Shown here piece after piece: positions 7,512-17,165 of a stretch of DNA of 45,509 nucleotides. The notes under the pieces were generated by a model. That model saw nothing but the letters and a program-made list of their open reading frames with translations, did not search any database and was not told where the DNA came from. The stretch covers positions 1 through 45,509 of the forward strand of contig CAIOGM010000177.1 of assembly GCA_903857795.1 (NCBI GenBank). The letters are read 5' to 3'. Position 1 is the stretch's first letter; each line of letters begins with the position of its first letter. Made by a program: the position numbers and the translations under genes. Source of the stretch: an uncultured Geobacter sp. (GTDB lineage Bacteria; Desulfobacterota; Desulfuromonadia; Geobacterales; CAIOGM01).

Positions 7512-9188
7512 ATGAGACCTGACCTGGCCACACACGACGGACTCCGCATCATCCCCCTGGGCGGAGTGGGCGAAATCGGCATGAACATGACCGTCTTCGA
7601 GTACGGCGATGACATCATCGTGGTCGACTGCGGCCTCATGTTCCCCGAATCGTACATGCTCGGCATCGACATCGTCATCCCCGACATCTCCTACCTCCGG
7701 GAGCGGAAGGAGAAGATCCGGGGGATCGTCTTTACTCACGGTCATGAGGATCACATCGGCGCGCTCCCCTATATCCTGAGAGACATCACCCCCCCCCTCT
7801 ATGGCACGGCGCTGACCCTCGGCTTCATCAGGGAGAAGCTCAAGGAGTTCAACCTGGAAAACGCCGTGGAGTTCGGCGTGGTCAAGCCCCGGGACAAGGT
7901 TCGGCTCGGCGCCTTTGAAGTGGAATTCATCCGGGTGACCCACTCCATCGTGGACGGCTGCGGTTTGGCCATCCGTTCCCCCGAAGGGGTGGTGATTCAT
8001 ACGGGAGACTTCAAGCTGGACCAGACCCCGGTTGACGGTGAACTGACCGACCTGGCGACCTTTGCCCGCTACGGCGAGGAGGGGGTGCTGGCGCTCCTGG
8101 CTGACTCCACCAACATCGAGACCAGCGGCTTCACCCTGTCTGAAAAGTACGTGGGTGAGGCCTTCGACGAGATCTTTCCCAAGTGTCCGGGACGGATCGT
8201 GGTGGCGGCCTTCTCCAGCAACATCCACCGGGTACAGCAGGTGGTGAATACGGCGATCCGTTTCGGCCGCAAGGTTCTCCTCAACGGCCGCTCCATGATC
8301 GCCAATGTCCAGATCGCCCGGGAGCTGGGGTATATAAAGATTCCCGACAGCATAATGATCGATCTGCGGGAGATGAACCGTCTGGATCCCCGTGAGGTCT
8401 GCATGATCACCACCGGGAGCCAGGGGGAGCCCATGAGCGCCCTCTCCCGCATCGCCATGAACGACCACAAACAGATCAAGCTCGGTCCCGGTGACACGGT
8501 GATCCTCTCCTCCAAGTTCATCCCTGGCAACGAGCGGACCATCTCGGCCCTGATCAACAACCTCTACCGGATCGGCGTGGAGGTCTTCTATGAGAAGGTT
8601 TCAGAGGTCCATGTCTCCGGACACGCCAGCCGCCAGGAGTTGAAGATCATGCACAACCTGGTCCGGCCCCGCTTTTTCGTCCCGATCCACGGCGAGTACC
8701 GGCACCTGGTCAGGCACCGGAGCCTGGCGCTGCGACTGGGGATGCCGCCGGAGAACTGTCTTGTCATCGAAAACGGCGATGTGCTCAACTTCAACAACGG
8801 CGCAATGGCCGTGAGCGACAAGGTCGAGACCGGCCGGGTCTTCGTGGACGGCAAGGGGGTCGGCGATGTGGGCAACATCGTGCTCAAGGACAGAAAGCAT
8901 ATGTCCGAGGACGGCATGGTGGTGGTCATCATCGTCATCAATCAGGCCTCGGGCGAGATCATCTACGGCCCTGACATCCTCTCCCGGGGGTTCGTCTTCG
9001 AGGACGAGAGCCAGGAGTATCTGGACGAGGCAAAAAAACTGGTGCTTGACACCTTGGCGGCCTTGAATACTTCGGTGCTGTCCGACTGGAACGAGGTGAA
9101 GCTTGAGGTCCGCCGCATCCTGCGCCGCTTCTTCAACAAGACCATCGAGCGGCGGCCGGTGATACTGCCGATGATCATTGAGATGTAG
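7512..9188 (+). CDS. rnj: Ribonuclease J
   Basis: The 558-residue product is an RNase J, a metallo-beta-lactamase/beta-CASP enzyme with endonuclease and 5'-3' exonuclease activity in RNA turnover. It shows the start block [15 protein letters not shown] and the zinc motif THGHEDHIG (H76, H78, D80, H81). The beta-CASP signature [12 protein letters not shown] and the [10 protein letters not shown] motif that holds a metal or phosphate ligand are also present. The usual C-terminal domain is complete. No Shine-Dalgarno sequence is seen before the ATG, which sits just past a heptamer array. FtsK follows 16 bases downstream. Confidence 0.95.
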   Translation: MRPDLATHDGLRIIPLGGVGEIGMNMTVFEYGDDIIVVDCGLMFPESYMLGIDIVIPDISYLRERKEKIRGIVFTHGHEDHIGALPYILRDITPPLYGTALTLGFIREKLKEFNLENAVEFGVVKPRDKVRLGAFEVEFIRVTHSIVDGCGLAIRSPEGVVIHTGDFKLDQTPVDGELTDLATFARYGEEGVLALLADSTNIETSGFTLSEKYVGEAFDEIFPKCPGRIVVAAFSSNIHRVQQVVNTAIRFGRKVLLNGRSMIANVQIARELGYIKIPDSIMIDLREMNRLDPREVCMITTGSQGEPMSALSRIAMNDHKQIKLGPGDTVILSSKFIPGNERTISALINNLYRIGVEVFYEKVSEVHVSGHASRQELKIMHNLVRPRFFVPIHGEYRHLVRHRSLALRLGMPPENCLVIENGDVLNFNNGAMAVSDKVETGRVFVDGKGVGDVGNIVLKDRKHMSEDGMVVVIIVINQASGEIIYGPDILSRGFVFEDESQEYLDEAKKLVLDTLAALNTSVLSDWNEVKLEVRRILRRFFNKTIERRPVILPMIIEM

Positions 9189-9204
9189 CGCCCCCGGTAC
9201 CCCC

Positions 9205-11511
9205 ATGGATAATGACACTACCCCACGACTCATAAATGAAGGGAAAGGGATCGCCGTCGGCGCCCTGGGACTGTTCCTGGGGATGGCGCTGGTCACCTTC
9301 AACGCCTCCGACCCGACGTTCAACACCTACTCCTCCCAGGCGGGGTTCATGAACCTGGGCGGGATGGTCGGCGCCAAAGTGGCGGACCTTTTCCTGCAGA
9401 TCTTCGGGCTGGCCGCGTACCTGATCCCCCTGGCGCTCCTCTACCTGGCCTACCGCCTGCTCCGGTTCAAGTCGGCCCAGTGGAACCGTTACAAGTACGG
9501 CGCCTTCCTGCTGCTTCTCATCGTCCTCGCGGCCCTCTTCGGCTTCTCCATCGAAAAGACCTCATTCCTGGGGCAGCAGGTCCCCACGGGGGGGTTCTTC
9601 GGTTTCGGCGTCGCCTGCATCCTTCGGCGGCTCCTCGGCGCTCCCGGAGCGCTCCTCCTCCTCCTGCCGCTGTTGGCGACATCTGTCATGGTTCTCGGTC
9701 GGTTCTCCTTCACCCACGTGGCAGACTGGTGGTTCGATGCGCTCCGGCAGCAGTGGCGCCGCAGCCGGAGCCGTGCCGAACGCAACAAAGAGGGAGAGTC
9801 CGACATGGAGCCCTCTCCCCGTTCATCATCTCCTCTCAGGAACAGTCTGGTGACGGTTGCGCCTCTTGAGGCGATCTTCAGGAAGACGACGGAAAAGGTA
9901 AAGGACAAGGTTAAGGATAAGGTTAAGGATAAGGTTAAGGAGCTGCCGCTGCAGGAGGCCTTCGACTTCATCAAGTCCGAAGGGGAGTATACGACCCCCC
10001 CCCTGTCGCTCCTGGATGTGCCGCAGGTCACGGGACAGAAGGTCGACTCGGAGGTTTTGGAACTTAACTCCCGCCTGCTGGTGAAGAAGCTGGCCGATTT
10101 TGGCGTGGACGGCGAAGTCGTGGAGGTCTGCCCCGGCCCGGTCATCACCATGTACGAATTCTTTCCCGGCCCCGGCATCAAGGTGAGCCGGATCGCCGGC
10201 CTCTCCGATGATCTCTCCATGGCGCTCCAGGCGCTCTCCATCCGGATCGTGGCCCCCATCCCCGGCAAGGGAGTGGTGGGGATCGAGATCCCCAACAAGA
10301 ACCGGGAGACGGTCTTTCTCCGGGAGATCTTCAACTGCGAGGAGTTTCACAAGAACAAGATGAAACTCCCCATGGCCCTGGGAAAGGACACCGCCGGTCT
10401 GCCGGTGGTCACCGACTTGGCCAGGGCGCCGCATCTCCTGGTTGCCGGGGCTACCGGTTCGGGCAAGTCGGTCTCCATCAACACCATAATCCTGTCGCTC
10501 CTCTACACCGCCACCCCCAAGGATGTCCGGATCATCATGGTTGACCCCAAGATGCTGGAGCTCTCCATCTACGAGGGAATCCCCCATCTCCTCCTCCCGG
10601 TGGTGACCAACCCCAAGAAGGCTGCCCTGGCCCTCAAGTGGGCGGTCCGGGAGATGGAGCGGCGCTACCGGCTCATGTCTGACAAGGGGGTCAGAAACAT
10701 CGACTCCTACAACAAAAAAATCGAACGGGAGGAGAAGGAGGCGCAGGAGCATGACGCCAACCGGACCGTGACCATCGATGAAATCGAGGAGGCCTTCGAC
10801 GATCCGGTTGACGAGTTCGAGCAGGAGTTCACCGTCGAGGCCGAACCGCTGGAGCACGGCCACCTCCCTTACATCGTGGTCATCGTGGACGAATTGGCCG
10901 ACCTGATGATGGTGGCCGGCCGCGAGCTGGAGGAGTATATCGCCCGACTGGCCCAGATGGCCCGGGCAGCAGGCATCCACCTGATCCTTGCCACCCAGCG
11001 CCCCTCGGTGGATGTCATCACCGGCCTCATCAAGGCTAACTTCCCGGCCCGGCTCTCCTTCCAGGTTTCGTCCAAGACCGACTCCCGGACCATCCTGGAC
11101 TGCAACGGCGCCGAGACCCTCCTGGGGATGGGGGATATGCTCTTCCTCCCACCGGGTACCTCCCGGCTCCAGCGGCTTCATGGCGCCTTCGTCTCCGACG
11201 CTGAGGTCCAACGGGTGGTCGACTTCCTGAAAAAGCAGGGGAAACCGGTCTATGACAAGTCGATCATGGCCATGAAGCCGGGGGACGACAAGGCTTCCGG
11301 AGATGATGACGAAGTCGTGGATGACCGGTATGACGACGCCGTGGCCCTGGTGGCCGAGGCCAAGCAGGCCAGCATCTCCATGGTCCAGCGGCGTCTGAGG
11401 ATCGGTTATAACCGGGCCGCACGGATCATCGAGAAGATGGAGCAGGAAGGGATCGTGGGACCAAGCGACGGCACGAGCAAGCCGCGCGAGGTCTTCATCA
11501 ACAAGATCTGA
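9205..11511 (+). CDS. ftsK: DNA translocase FtsK/SpoIIIE
   Basis: The 768-residue protein has four N-terminal membrane segments (within residues 1-170) and a short linker. An alpha/beta motor domain follows with Walker A GATGSGKS (415-422) and Walker [11 protein letters not shown] (near 560). The C-terminal winged-helix gamma domain (about 700-768, [20 protein letters not shown]) reads KOPS-type sequences. It pumps DNA at the septum for chromosome dimer resolution. The linker contains a perfect tetrapeptide repeat (KVKD three times, then KVKE, around 9898-9940), encoded by a 12-bp tandem repeat. An acidic insert lies between the Walker motifs (near 520-550). The start at 9205 lacks a clear binding site. 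Confidence 0.95.
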   Translation: MDNDTTPRLINEGKGIAVGALGLFLGMALVTFNASDPTFNTYSSQAGFMNLGGMVGAKVADLFLQIFGLAAYLIPLALLYLAYRLLRFKSAQWNRYKYGAFLLLLIVLAALFGFSIEKTSFLGQQVPTGGFFGFGVACILRRLLGAPGALLLLLPLLATSVMVLGRFSFTHVADWWFDALRQQWRRSRSRAERNKEGESDMEPSPRSSSPLRNSLVTVAPLEAIFRKTTEKVKDKVKDKVKDKVKELPLQEAFDFIKSEGEYTTPPLSLLDVPQVTGQKVDSEVLELNSRLLVKKLADFGVDGEVVEVCPGPVITMYEFFPGPGIKVSRIAGLSDDLSMALQALSIRIVAPIPGKGVVGIEIPNKNRETVFLREIFNCEEFHKNKMKLPMALGKDTAGLPVVTDLARAPHLLVAGATGSGKSVSINTIILSLLYTATPKDVRIIMVDPKMLELSIYEGIPHLLLPVVTNPKKAALALKWAVREMERRYRLMSDKGVRNIDSYNKKIEREEKEAQEHDANRTVTIDEIEEAFDDPVDEFEQEFTVEAEPLEHGHLPYIVVIVDELADLMMVAGRELEEYIARLAQMARAAGIHLILATQRPSVDVITGLIKANFPARLSFQVSSKTDSRTILDCNGAETLLGMGDMLFLPPGTSRLQRLHGAFVSDAEVQRVVDFLKKQGKPVYDKSIMAMKPGDDKASGDDDEVVDDRYDDAVALVAEAKQASISMVQRRLRIGYNRAARIIEKMEQEGIVGPSDGTSKPREVFINKI

Positions 11512-11543
11512 GCAGGAGTTCAGCCATTCACGGCACGAATGAT

Positions 11544-11572
11544 TTGATTTTTTCCGGTCGAATTTATATAGT
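11544..11572 (+). promoter_or_regulatory. Sigma-70 promoter of def
   Basis: TTGATT (11544-11549) and TATAGT (11567-11572) are 17 bases apart in an AT-rich patch between ftsK and def. They lie 37 bases before the def start. Confidence 0.55.
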
Positions 11573-11609
11573 GCAGGACTCCATAGCTCATCAGCAGAAG
11601 GAATGATAC

Positions 11610-12113
11610 ATGATCAGAAAAATCCTTACCTGGCCGGATCCGGAGCTGAAGAAGAAGTCGGCCGCGGTGGTGGTCATCAACGACAGGATCAGGGAGCTCG
11701 CGCGGGATATGGCGGAGACCATGTACGACGCCCCAGGCATAGGGCTGGCCGCGCCTCAGCTCGGTGTCCACCAGCGGGTCATCGTCATCGATATCTCCGG
11801 CAAAGAAGAGCCCCCTGACCTCATCGTCGCCATCAACCCGGTGATTGTACATGCCGAGGGGGAGAGCTACGAAGAGGAGGGGTGCCTGTCGGTCATCAAA
11901 TATGCCGCTAACGTCCGGCGCCACGCCTCGGTGGTGGTGAAGGCCCTCACCCTGGAGGGGGAGGAGAAGACCTACCGGGCGGAGGAGCTCCTGGCCGTCG
12001 CCTTTCAGCATGAGATCGACCACCTGGACGGTATCCTCTTTGTGGACCACCTTTCCCCCTTAAAGCGGGAGATCTTCAAGAGAAAACAGCGTCGTCTTGC
12101 GGAGGCCGACTGA
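11610..12113 (+). CDS. def: Peptide deformylase
   Basis: The 167-residue enzyme removes the formyl group from the first methionine of nascent proteins. All three signature motifs are present: GIGLAAPQ (43-50), EGCLS (90-94, metal ligand C92) and HEIDH (134-138). The length is normal for a type 1 enzyme. A GAAGGA binding site precedes the ATG. It is followed by fmt, the gene that puts the formyl group on, an arrangement conserved in many bacteria. The short gap to fmt carries G-G-T-A-A-A repeats. Confidence 0.96.
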   Translation: MIRKILTWPDPELKKKSAAVVVINDRIRELARDMAETMYDAPGIGLAAPQLGVHQRVIVIDISGKEEPPDLIVAINPVIVHAEGESYEEEGCLSVIKYAANVRRHASVVVKALTLEGEEKTYRAEELLAVAFQHEIDHLDGILFVDHLSPLKREIFKRKQRRLAEAD

Positions 12114-12174
12114 TGAACAGGCAGGTTGAGGTAAAGGTAAAGGTGGAGCGGCGTGTTGTAGCTGGGGGTGAACG

Positions 12175-13119
12175 ATGAGCGGTTTCCGCATCGTCTTCAT
12201 GGGGACTCCTGAGTTTGCCTGCCCCACCCTGCGGCTCCTCATGGAGCGGGGGGAGAACGTCATCGCCGTGGTCACCCAGCCGGACCGTCCCAAGGGGCGG
12301 GGGCAGAAGGAAGAGCCTCCGCCGGTGAAGAGAGTGGCCCTGCAGCACGGCATCCCGCTCTTCCAGCCGGTAAAGGTCCGCACCCCGGAGTCGGTGGAGC
12401 GGATTCGGGCGCTGGCGCCTGACCTCATAGTGGTGGTGGCCTTCGGCCAGATCCTCCCCCAGAGCCTGCTGGATATCCCTTCCCGCGGCTGCATCAACGT
12501 CCACTCCTCCCTCCTCCCCCGCTACCGGGGGGCTGCGCCGCTGAACTGGTGCATCATCAACGGTGAGAGTGAAACCGGTGTCACCACCATGATGATGGAT
12601 GCGGGGCTCGATACCGGCGACATCCTCCTCATGAAGCGGACCCCCATCGATCCCGATGAGGACGCCCGGGCGCTCCACGACCGGATGTCGCTCCTGGGGG
12701 CCGAGGCGCTCATGGAGACCTTGGAGCTCCTCAAGGCCGGGAAGCTCTCGCCGCAAAAGCAGGACGATGCGCTGACCTGCTACGCGCCGCTCCTGAAGAA
12801 GGAGACCGGCGAGATCGACTGGCACAAGAGCCCCCGGGAGATCAAGAATCTGGTCCGCGGGGTGACCCCCTGGCCCGGCGCCTCCACCCGGCTCAACGGC
12901 CTGCTCCTCAAGCTCTTCCGGGTCAGTACCGCCCAAGGGTCCGGGGTTGCGGGGAGCGTGCTGGCCGCCGACAAGGAGGGGATCGAGGTCGCCTGCGGCG
13001 GCGGCAGCGTCATCATCCAAGAGCTGCAACTGGAAGGGAAAAAACGGCTGACCGCGCGGGAGTTCCTCGCCGGCTATCCTCTATCATCGGGGCTTCGCCT
13101 CGGCAAGGAATTTGCGTGA
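12175..13119 (+). CDS. fmt: Methionyl-tRNA formyltransferase
   Basis: The 314-residue enzyme formylates initiator Met-tRNA with 10-formyl-tetrahydrofolate. The N-terminal domain has the catalytic triad N108, H110 and D146 in C-I-N-V-H-S-S-L-L-P-R-Y-R-G and M-D-A-G-L-D-T-G-D-I. These correspond to E. coli N106, H108 and D144. The C-terminal OB-like domain begins near residue 205 (the I-D-W-H-K-S-P block). It lies 61 bases after def and its TGA overlaps the GTG of the DUF116 gene by four bases, so the three form one operon. Confidence 0.96.
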   Translation: MSGFRIVFMGTPEFACPTLRLLMERGENVIAVVTQPDRPKGRGQKEEPPPVKRVALQHGIPLFQPVKVRTPESVERIRALAPDLIVVVAFGQILPQSLLDIPSRGCINVHSSLLPRYRGAAPLNWCIINGESETGVTTMMMDAGLDTGDILLMKRTPIDPDEDARALHDRMSLLGAEALMETLELLKAGKLSPQKQDDALTCYAPLLKKETGEIDWHKSPREIKNLVRGVTPWPGASTRLNGLLLKLFRVSTAQGSGVAGSVLAADKEGIEVACGGGSVIIQELQLEGKKRLTAREFLAGYPLSSGLRLGKEFA

Positions 13120-13886
13120 CCGATCCCAATACATTGAACGGGCCGCCCAGAAAACGGCTCTTTGTTGCCCTCATGGGGCTGACCTGCGTCCTGATCATCG
13201 GCGGCGCCTACCTCCTCTACTGGGTCCCCACCAAGGGGCTCACCAATATCCACCCGGATCTCCCCCATCTGGCGGGGGTGGTCCTCGGCATCCTCTCCGG
13301 CGTCGCGCTCCTGGGGACGCTCCTGCTGGTGCTGACCACGGCGCTGGGGAAGGACCTCTTCTTTACCCGCTTCATGCGCGGCGTGGTCATCAAGTTCCTC
13401 CTACCGGTCATCGAACTCCTCGGCCGGGCCTTCGGCATCCCTAAAGACACCATCCGGCAGTCGTTCATCGCCATGAACAACAGCCTGGTTATCTCCCAGA
13501 AGCTCAAGGTGCGCCCCGACCGGGTCCTCATTCTCCTCCCCCACTGCCTCCAGCTCTTCGAGTGCCAGATCAAGGTGACCGGCGACATCCAGAAGTGCGT
13601 CAAGTGCGGTCGCTGTGACATCAAGGGGCTCTCGGAACTGGCGGAGAAGTACCAGATCGCCATCTCCGTGGCCACCGGGGGGACCCTGGCTCGCAAGGTG
13701 ATCATCGAGAAGCGGCCCAAGCTGGTGGTGGCGGTTGCCTGTGAACGGGATCTGACGTCGGGTATCAAGGACTGCTACCCCCTGCCGGTCATCGGCATTC
13801 TCAACGACCGCCCCTTCGGTCCCTGTTTCAACACCAAGGTGGATGTGGAGAAGATCGAGGGGGCGCTGCAGGCGATGATCGGGTAG
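13116..13886 (+). CDS. DUF116 membrane protein with Cys cluster
   Basis: The 256-residue protein has two membrane helices (about residues 15-36 and 52-75) and a soluble DUF116 domain. That domain contains conserved cysteines in L-P-H-C (144), F-E-C (150) and K-C-V-K-C-G-R-C (161, 164, 167), plus later cysteines near G-P-C-F. The cluster suggests a metal or iron-sulfur site. The family is widespread in anaerobes and commonly sits beside fmt, as here, but has no established function. The start is a GTG overlapping the fmt stop. The gene probably depends on fmt translation. Confidence 0.85.
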   Translation: MTDPNTLNGPPRKRLFVALMGLTCVLIIGGAYLLYWVPTKGLTNIHPDLPHLAGVVLGILSGVALLGTLLLVLTTALGKDLFFTRFMRGVVIKFLLPVIELLGRAFGIPKDTIRQSFIAMNNSLVISQKLKVRPDRVLILLPHCLQLFECQIKVTGDIQKCVKCGRCDIKGLSELAEKYQIAISVATGGTLARKVIIEKRPKLVVAVACERDLTSGIKDCYPLPVIGILNDRPFGPCFNTKVDVEKIEGALQAMIG

Positions 13887-13907
13887 AGCCGTTCGCGATT
13901 TCGTAGG

Positions 13908-13925
13908 GGCGACGCACGCGTCGCC
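13908..13925. repeat. Perfect 8-bp inverted repeat
   Basis: GGCGACGC and GCGTCGCC flank a two-base AC in the context GTAGGGGCG. This resembles dispersed extragenic palindromes seen in several genera. It lies between the DUF116 gene and bcp. Confidence 0.55.
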
Positions 13926-13955
13926 GGACAGAGCGTTTTTTATAAGGAGAGCCAT

Positions 13956-14426
13956 ATGTCTTTGGAAGGCGCAGCAGCACCCCCCTTCGAACTGGAGGGG
14001 AGCGACGGAAAGAAGCATACCCTGGCCGGGTATGCAGGCAAGACGATCATCATCTACTTCTACCCCCGGGACAACACTCCCGGTTGTACCAAAGAGGCGT
14101 GCGGCTTCCGCGACCTCTCACCCCCCTTCGGAGAGCTGAACAGTGTAATCCTCGGGGTCAGCAAGGACAGCCTCACCTCCCACGACAAGTTCATCAGGAG
14201 CTTCGAGCTCCCCTTCATCCTCCTCTCCGACCCCGATACCGCCATGATGACGGCGTACGGCGCCTTCGGCGAGAAGGTACTCTACGGCAAGAAGAGTCTG
14301 GGGACCATCCGTTCCACTGTGATAGTCGGCCCCGACGGAGTCGTGAGGAAGCAGTGGAAAACGGTGAAGAAGGCCGAGAGTCATCCCGAAGAGGTGCTGG
14401 CGTGGCTCAAGGGGAATCCGCTGTAA
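13956..14426 (+). CDS. bcp: Bcp-type thioredoxin-dependent peroxiredoxin
   Basis: The 156-residue protein is a PrxQ/Bcp peroxiredoxin that reduces hydroperoxides using thioredoxin. The motif YPRDNTPGCTKEACGFRD carries the peroxidatic cysteine C44 and, five residues on, the resolving cysteine C49, the typical alpha2-type spacing. Further family features are V-I-L-G-V-S-K-D-S and the late S-T-V-I-V-G-P-D-G-V-V. A strong AAGGAGAG precedes the ATG. It ends before an intrinsic terminator, so it is either monocistronic or the last gene of the def operon. Confidence 0.93.
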   Translation: MSLEGAAAPPFELEGSDGKKHTLAGYAGKTIIIYFYPRDNTPGCTKEACGFRDLSPPFGELNSVILGVSKDSLTSHDKFIRSFELPFILLSDPDTAMMTAYGAFGEKVLYGKKSLGTIRSTVIVGPDGVVRKQWKTVKKAESHPEEVLAWLKGNPL

Positions 14427-14442
14427 CCGGGGGAGTCGACGC

Positions 14443-14466
14443 AGCCGGTTCCGCTTCGCTTGAACC
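14443..14466. repeat. Inverted repeat after bcp
   Basis: CCGGTTC and GAACCGG form a 7-bp stem around a 10-base loop 16 bases after the bcp stop. It has no T tract, so it is not a terminator by itself. Confidence 0.5.
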
Positions 14467-14485
14467 GGCCTACGAATTGAGAAAA

Positions 14486-14528
14486 CAAAAAATCCCTTCC
14501 ACCGTTCATGACGGGGAAGGGGTTTTTT
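14486..14528. terminator. Intrinsic terminator after bcp
   Basis: CCCTTCC (14494-14500) pairs with GGAAGGG (14515-14521), extended by CCGT/ACGG around a 5-base loop. It is flanked by an A-rich run on the left and six T on the right. It can end transcripts from bcp and also from the converging minus-strand gene. Confidence 0.85.
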
Positions 14529-14553
14529 GTGGAACTGACTCGCTCCTGAGGGC

Positions 14554-14994
14554 TTATACCGGTTCGCCGGACAACACTCTCCGGAACAGCTGCAAAAGCG
14601 GCCTGACGGTCTCCACGGGGGTCACCCTGTCCGGACGGGCCGTCTCTACCAGCCGAAAGGTCGCAGCCTGAACCCGATCCAGGACCAGTGCCTGAATCCT
14701 CAGATCGGTATGGAGGCAGATTGACGGTCGTTCCGCCGCCGGACTCCCCAGCAGGGAGTCGATGAGCTGGTCGATCTCACGCTGAAACTTCTTTCGCAGC
14801 GTCTCAATCTCCCCTGACTTCTCGATCCGGTCGAGCTCCCGGACTACGTCCATCCGACCCAACAGCCGGGGGGTGGTGAGGGCCCTGGTGATGAAGGCGA
14901 TCCAGGCCGAGTCGATGAGGCAGCCGGCGAGTTCCTTGTCCAGGAACGGCAGTGGGGGAGACGATGGTGTGGAGTGCTCGGCGGCGATGTTCAT
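14554..14994 (-). CDS. Hypothetical protein, helical, 146 aa
   Basis: The product is 146 residues, soluble and mostly helical, with no motif I recognise. A central charged stretch (MDVVRELDRIEKSGEIETLRKK...) looks amphipathic or coiled. The end is Leu/Arg-rich. The ATG at 14994 is preferred over 15051 because GGGAGG lies seven bases upstream of it. It is divergent from the response regulator at 15254, with a 259-bp intergenic space. Its role is unknown. Confidence 0.6.
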   Translation of the reverse strand: MNIAAEHSTPSSPPLPFLDKELAGCLIDSAWIAFITRALTTPRLLGRMDVVRELDRIEKSGEIETLRKKFQREIDQLIDSLLGSPAAERPSICLHTDLRIQALVLDRVQAATFRLVETARPDRVTPVETVRPLLQLFRRVLSGEPV

Positions 14995-15253
14995 AAGTTT
15001 CCTCCCGTTACATTCAAATCCATTTCTGCGTCTTGCCGGAGTTAACTCCATAAGGATGATTAGACGTGGTCATCCTTTCAGGTTCAAAGGACTATTCATC
15101 GGCACGGATTCTAACCGTCAATTGAGAAGTTGTGTGTCAAATTGTGTAGGGAATTGTTAAGAACTGTTGCTGCCGGGCAGAAACATCCTACAAAATTTTA
15201 CGGGAGCCGTGATCAGCATTCGGATATAATCCCCGGACTATGAGGAGGAGTCT

Positions 15254-15985
15254 ATGGGAGACACCACGCAAAGAATTTTGTTGATCGATGATGACCAGGA
15301 GCTGTGTGATCTGTTGCGTGATTACCTGTCCACTGAAGGGTATTCCGTAGAGGCGGTCCATGATGGAGAATCCGGGGCGCGCCAAGCGCTGGAGCACGGG
15401 TACGATCTGGTGGTGCTGGATGTCATGCTCCCAGGCCTCAACGGGTTCGAGGTGCTCCGCCGGATCCGCTCCGGATCGGCGGTGCCGGTGCTCATGCTCA
15501 CCGCACGGGGTGAAGAGATCGACCGGATCATCGGCCTGGAGCTGGGCGCCGATGACTACCTCCCCAAGCCGTTCAACACCCGGGAGCTGGTGGCCCGTCT
15601 CCGGGCTGTACAGCGTCGCACCGCCGCGGCAAAACCGGCGGAAGAAGAGATTCTGTCGGAGATACTCCGGGTGGGGGACGTGACCCTCAACAGGGGAGGG
15701 CGGACTGTCCGCTCCGGGGATAGTGTGGTGGAGCTGACTTCAGCGGAGTTTTCGCTACTGGAGGTGCTGCTCCGCCAGGCGGGGAGGGTCGTCAGCCGGG
15801 AGGATCTCCTCCTGCAGGCCCATGGTCGCCAGCTCAGTTACAATGATCGGAGCATCGATGTGCATATGAGCAACCTTCGGAGAAAACTGGGGCCGACGGG
15901 TGAGGGAAAAGAGCGGATCAAATCGGTCCGGGGGATCGGTTACATCTACCCGATGACCGACGCCGACCCCGGGCAGTCCCCGTGA
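15254..15985 (+). CDS. OmpR/CpxR-family response regulator
   Basis: The 243-residue regulator has a receiver domain (acidic D12-D14, phosphoacceptor D56 in VVLDVMLP, switch threonine in MLTARG, K105 in LPKPF). A C-terminal winged-helix DNA-binding domain (about 143-235) ends R-S-I-D-V-H-M-S-N-L-R-R-K-L and V-R-G-I-G-Y. The linker is Ala/Glu-rich. Together with the overlapping kinase it resembles envelope-stress CpxRA systems, but the signal is not known. A GAGGAG binding site precedes the ATG. A TATAAT at 15225-15230 is a likely -10 element, without a convincing -35. Confidence 0.9.
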   Translation: MGDTTQRILLIDDDQELCDLLRDYLSTEGYSVEAVHDGESGARQALEHGYDLVVLDVMLPGLNGFEVLRRIRSGSAVPVLMLTARGEEIDRIIGLELGADDYLPKPFNTRELVARLRAVQRRTAAAKPAEEEILSEILRVGDVTLNRGGRTVRSGDSVVELTSAEFSLLEVLLRQAGRVVSREDLLLQAHGRQLSYNDRSIDVHMSNLRRKLGPTGEGKERIKSVRGIGYIYPMTDADPGQSP

Positions 15986-17082
15986 AAACTCTCTTCGTAA
16001 AACTGTTCCTCTGGTTCTGGCTCGCCTCCACCATTTCGGGACTGATCTCCTTCGCCCTGGCGGTGAACATGAGGCTCGCCGGCCACCATCGCCATTTGCC
16101 AATGGAGCACGCCCAGCGATCGCCCCATGAGGGGCGGTCGATGCCGACCTATGATCCCTCCGAGATAATTCCGATCCCTCCTGATATCTGGGTCAGGATC
16201 GTTGTCTCCATCATCTTCGGCGGGGCGTCCTGTTACGCCCTGGCCTGGTACATGACCGCACCGGTCCGCACCCTGAGAACGGCGGCCCAGCGGTTGGCGT
16301 CGGGGGATCTGTCGGCGCGGGTGGCGTTGAAGATCCGCAGCGGTCGCAACGACGAGATGGTTGACCTGGGGCAGGATTTCAACCGGATGGCCGAGCGGAT
16401 CGAGAGCCTGGTGTCGGTCCAGAAACAGCTGGTGCGTGATGTCTCCCATGAACTCCGCTCTCCCTTGGCGCGGCTCAACGTGGCGTTGGGGCTTGCCCGC
16501 CGGGGAGACGGCGCGGCGCTGGAGACGGCGCTGGACAGGATAGAGCTGGAGTCGGAGCGGCTGAACTACCTGATTGGCGACCTGCTGACCCTGAGCCTGC
16601 TGGAAGGGGGGGGGGATGTTTTGGCAAAGAGTTTGCTTCAGCTCTGCGCGCTGGTGAGCGAGGTGGTAAGCGATGCCGACTTCGAGGCTGCCAGCCGGAA
16701 CCGGCAGGTGCTGCTCACCGGTTGCGATGCGACGACCCTGTCGGGGAACAGGGAACTGTTGCGGCGGACCCTGGAGAACATCGTCCGCAACGCCGTCCGC
16801 TATACGGCGGAGGGGAGCGCCGTCGAGGTGAGCCTGGGAAGTGAGCACGGTGAGGCCGTGCTCCGGGTGAGAGACCACGGCCCTGGTGTCCCGGAATCGG
16901 CGGTGACCGATATCTTTCTTCCCTTCTACCGGGTCGCCCATGATCGGGACCGGCACAGCGGCGGCGCCGGCATCGGTCTGGCCATCGCCGAGCGGACGGT
17001 CCGCCTCTCCGGAGGGATCATCCGGGCGCGCAATGTTCCCGACGGGGGGCTGGAGATAGAAATCAGGATTCCCATCGGCTGA
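15982..17082 (+). CDS. CpxA-like sensor histidine kinase
   Basis: The 366-residue kinase starts with a GTG that overlaps the regulator stop by four bases. It has membrane segments at about 8-28 and 71-92 flanking a small periplasmic loop rich in His (G-H-H-R-H-L-P). A HAMP domain (93-145) and the H box DVSHELRSPLARL with H156 follow. The N box (ENIVRNAVRYTA), the DHGPGVP box and the GGAGIGLAI box complete the ATPase. Residues near 209-212 are encoded by an uninterrupted run of ten G (16606-16615), so one slipped base would truncate the ATPase domain. The His-rich loop could hint at metal sensing, which is inference. Confidence 0.9.
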   Translation: MKTLFVKLFLWFWLASTISGLISFALAVNMRLAGHHRHLPMEHAQRSPHEGRSMPTYDPSEIIPIPPDIWVRIVVSIIFGGASCYALAWYMTAPVRTLRTAAQRLASGDLSARVALKIRSGRNDEMVDLGQDFNRMAERIESLVSVQKQLVRDVSHELRSPLARLNVALGLARRGDGAALETALDRIELESERLNYLIGDLLTLSLLEGGGDVLAKSLLQLCALVSEVVSDADFEAASRNRQVLLTGCDATTLSGNRELLRRTLENIVRNAVRYTAEGSAVEVSLGSEHGEAVLRVRDHGPGVPESAVTDIFLPFYRVAHDRDRHSGGAGIGLAIAERTVRLSGGIIRARNVPDGGLEIEIRIPIG

Positions 17083-17165
17083 ACCTGGAAAAGGGTTGAA
17101 ACACAGGAGCAACGGAGTAAGACCAGAGCCATCCATTGAGAAAATCTTTTCAACGACCTACCGCG

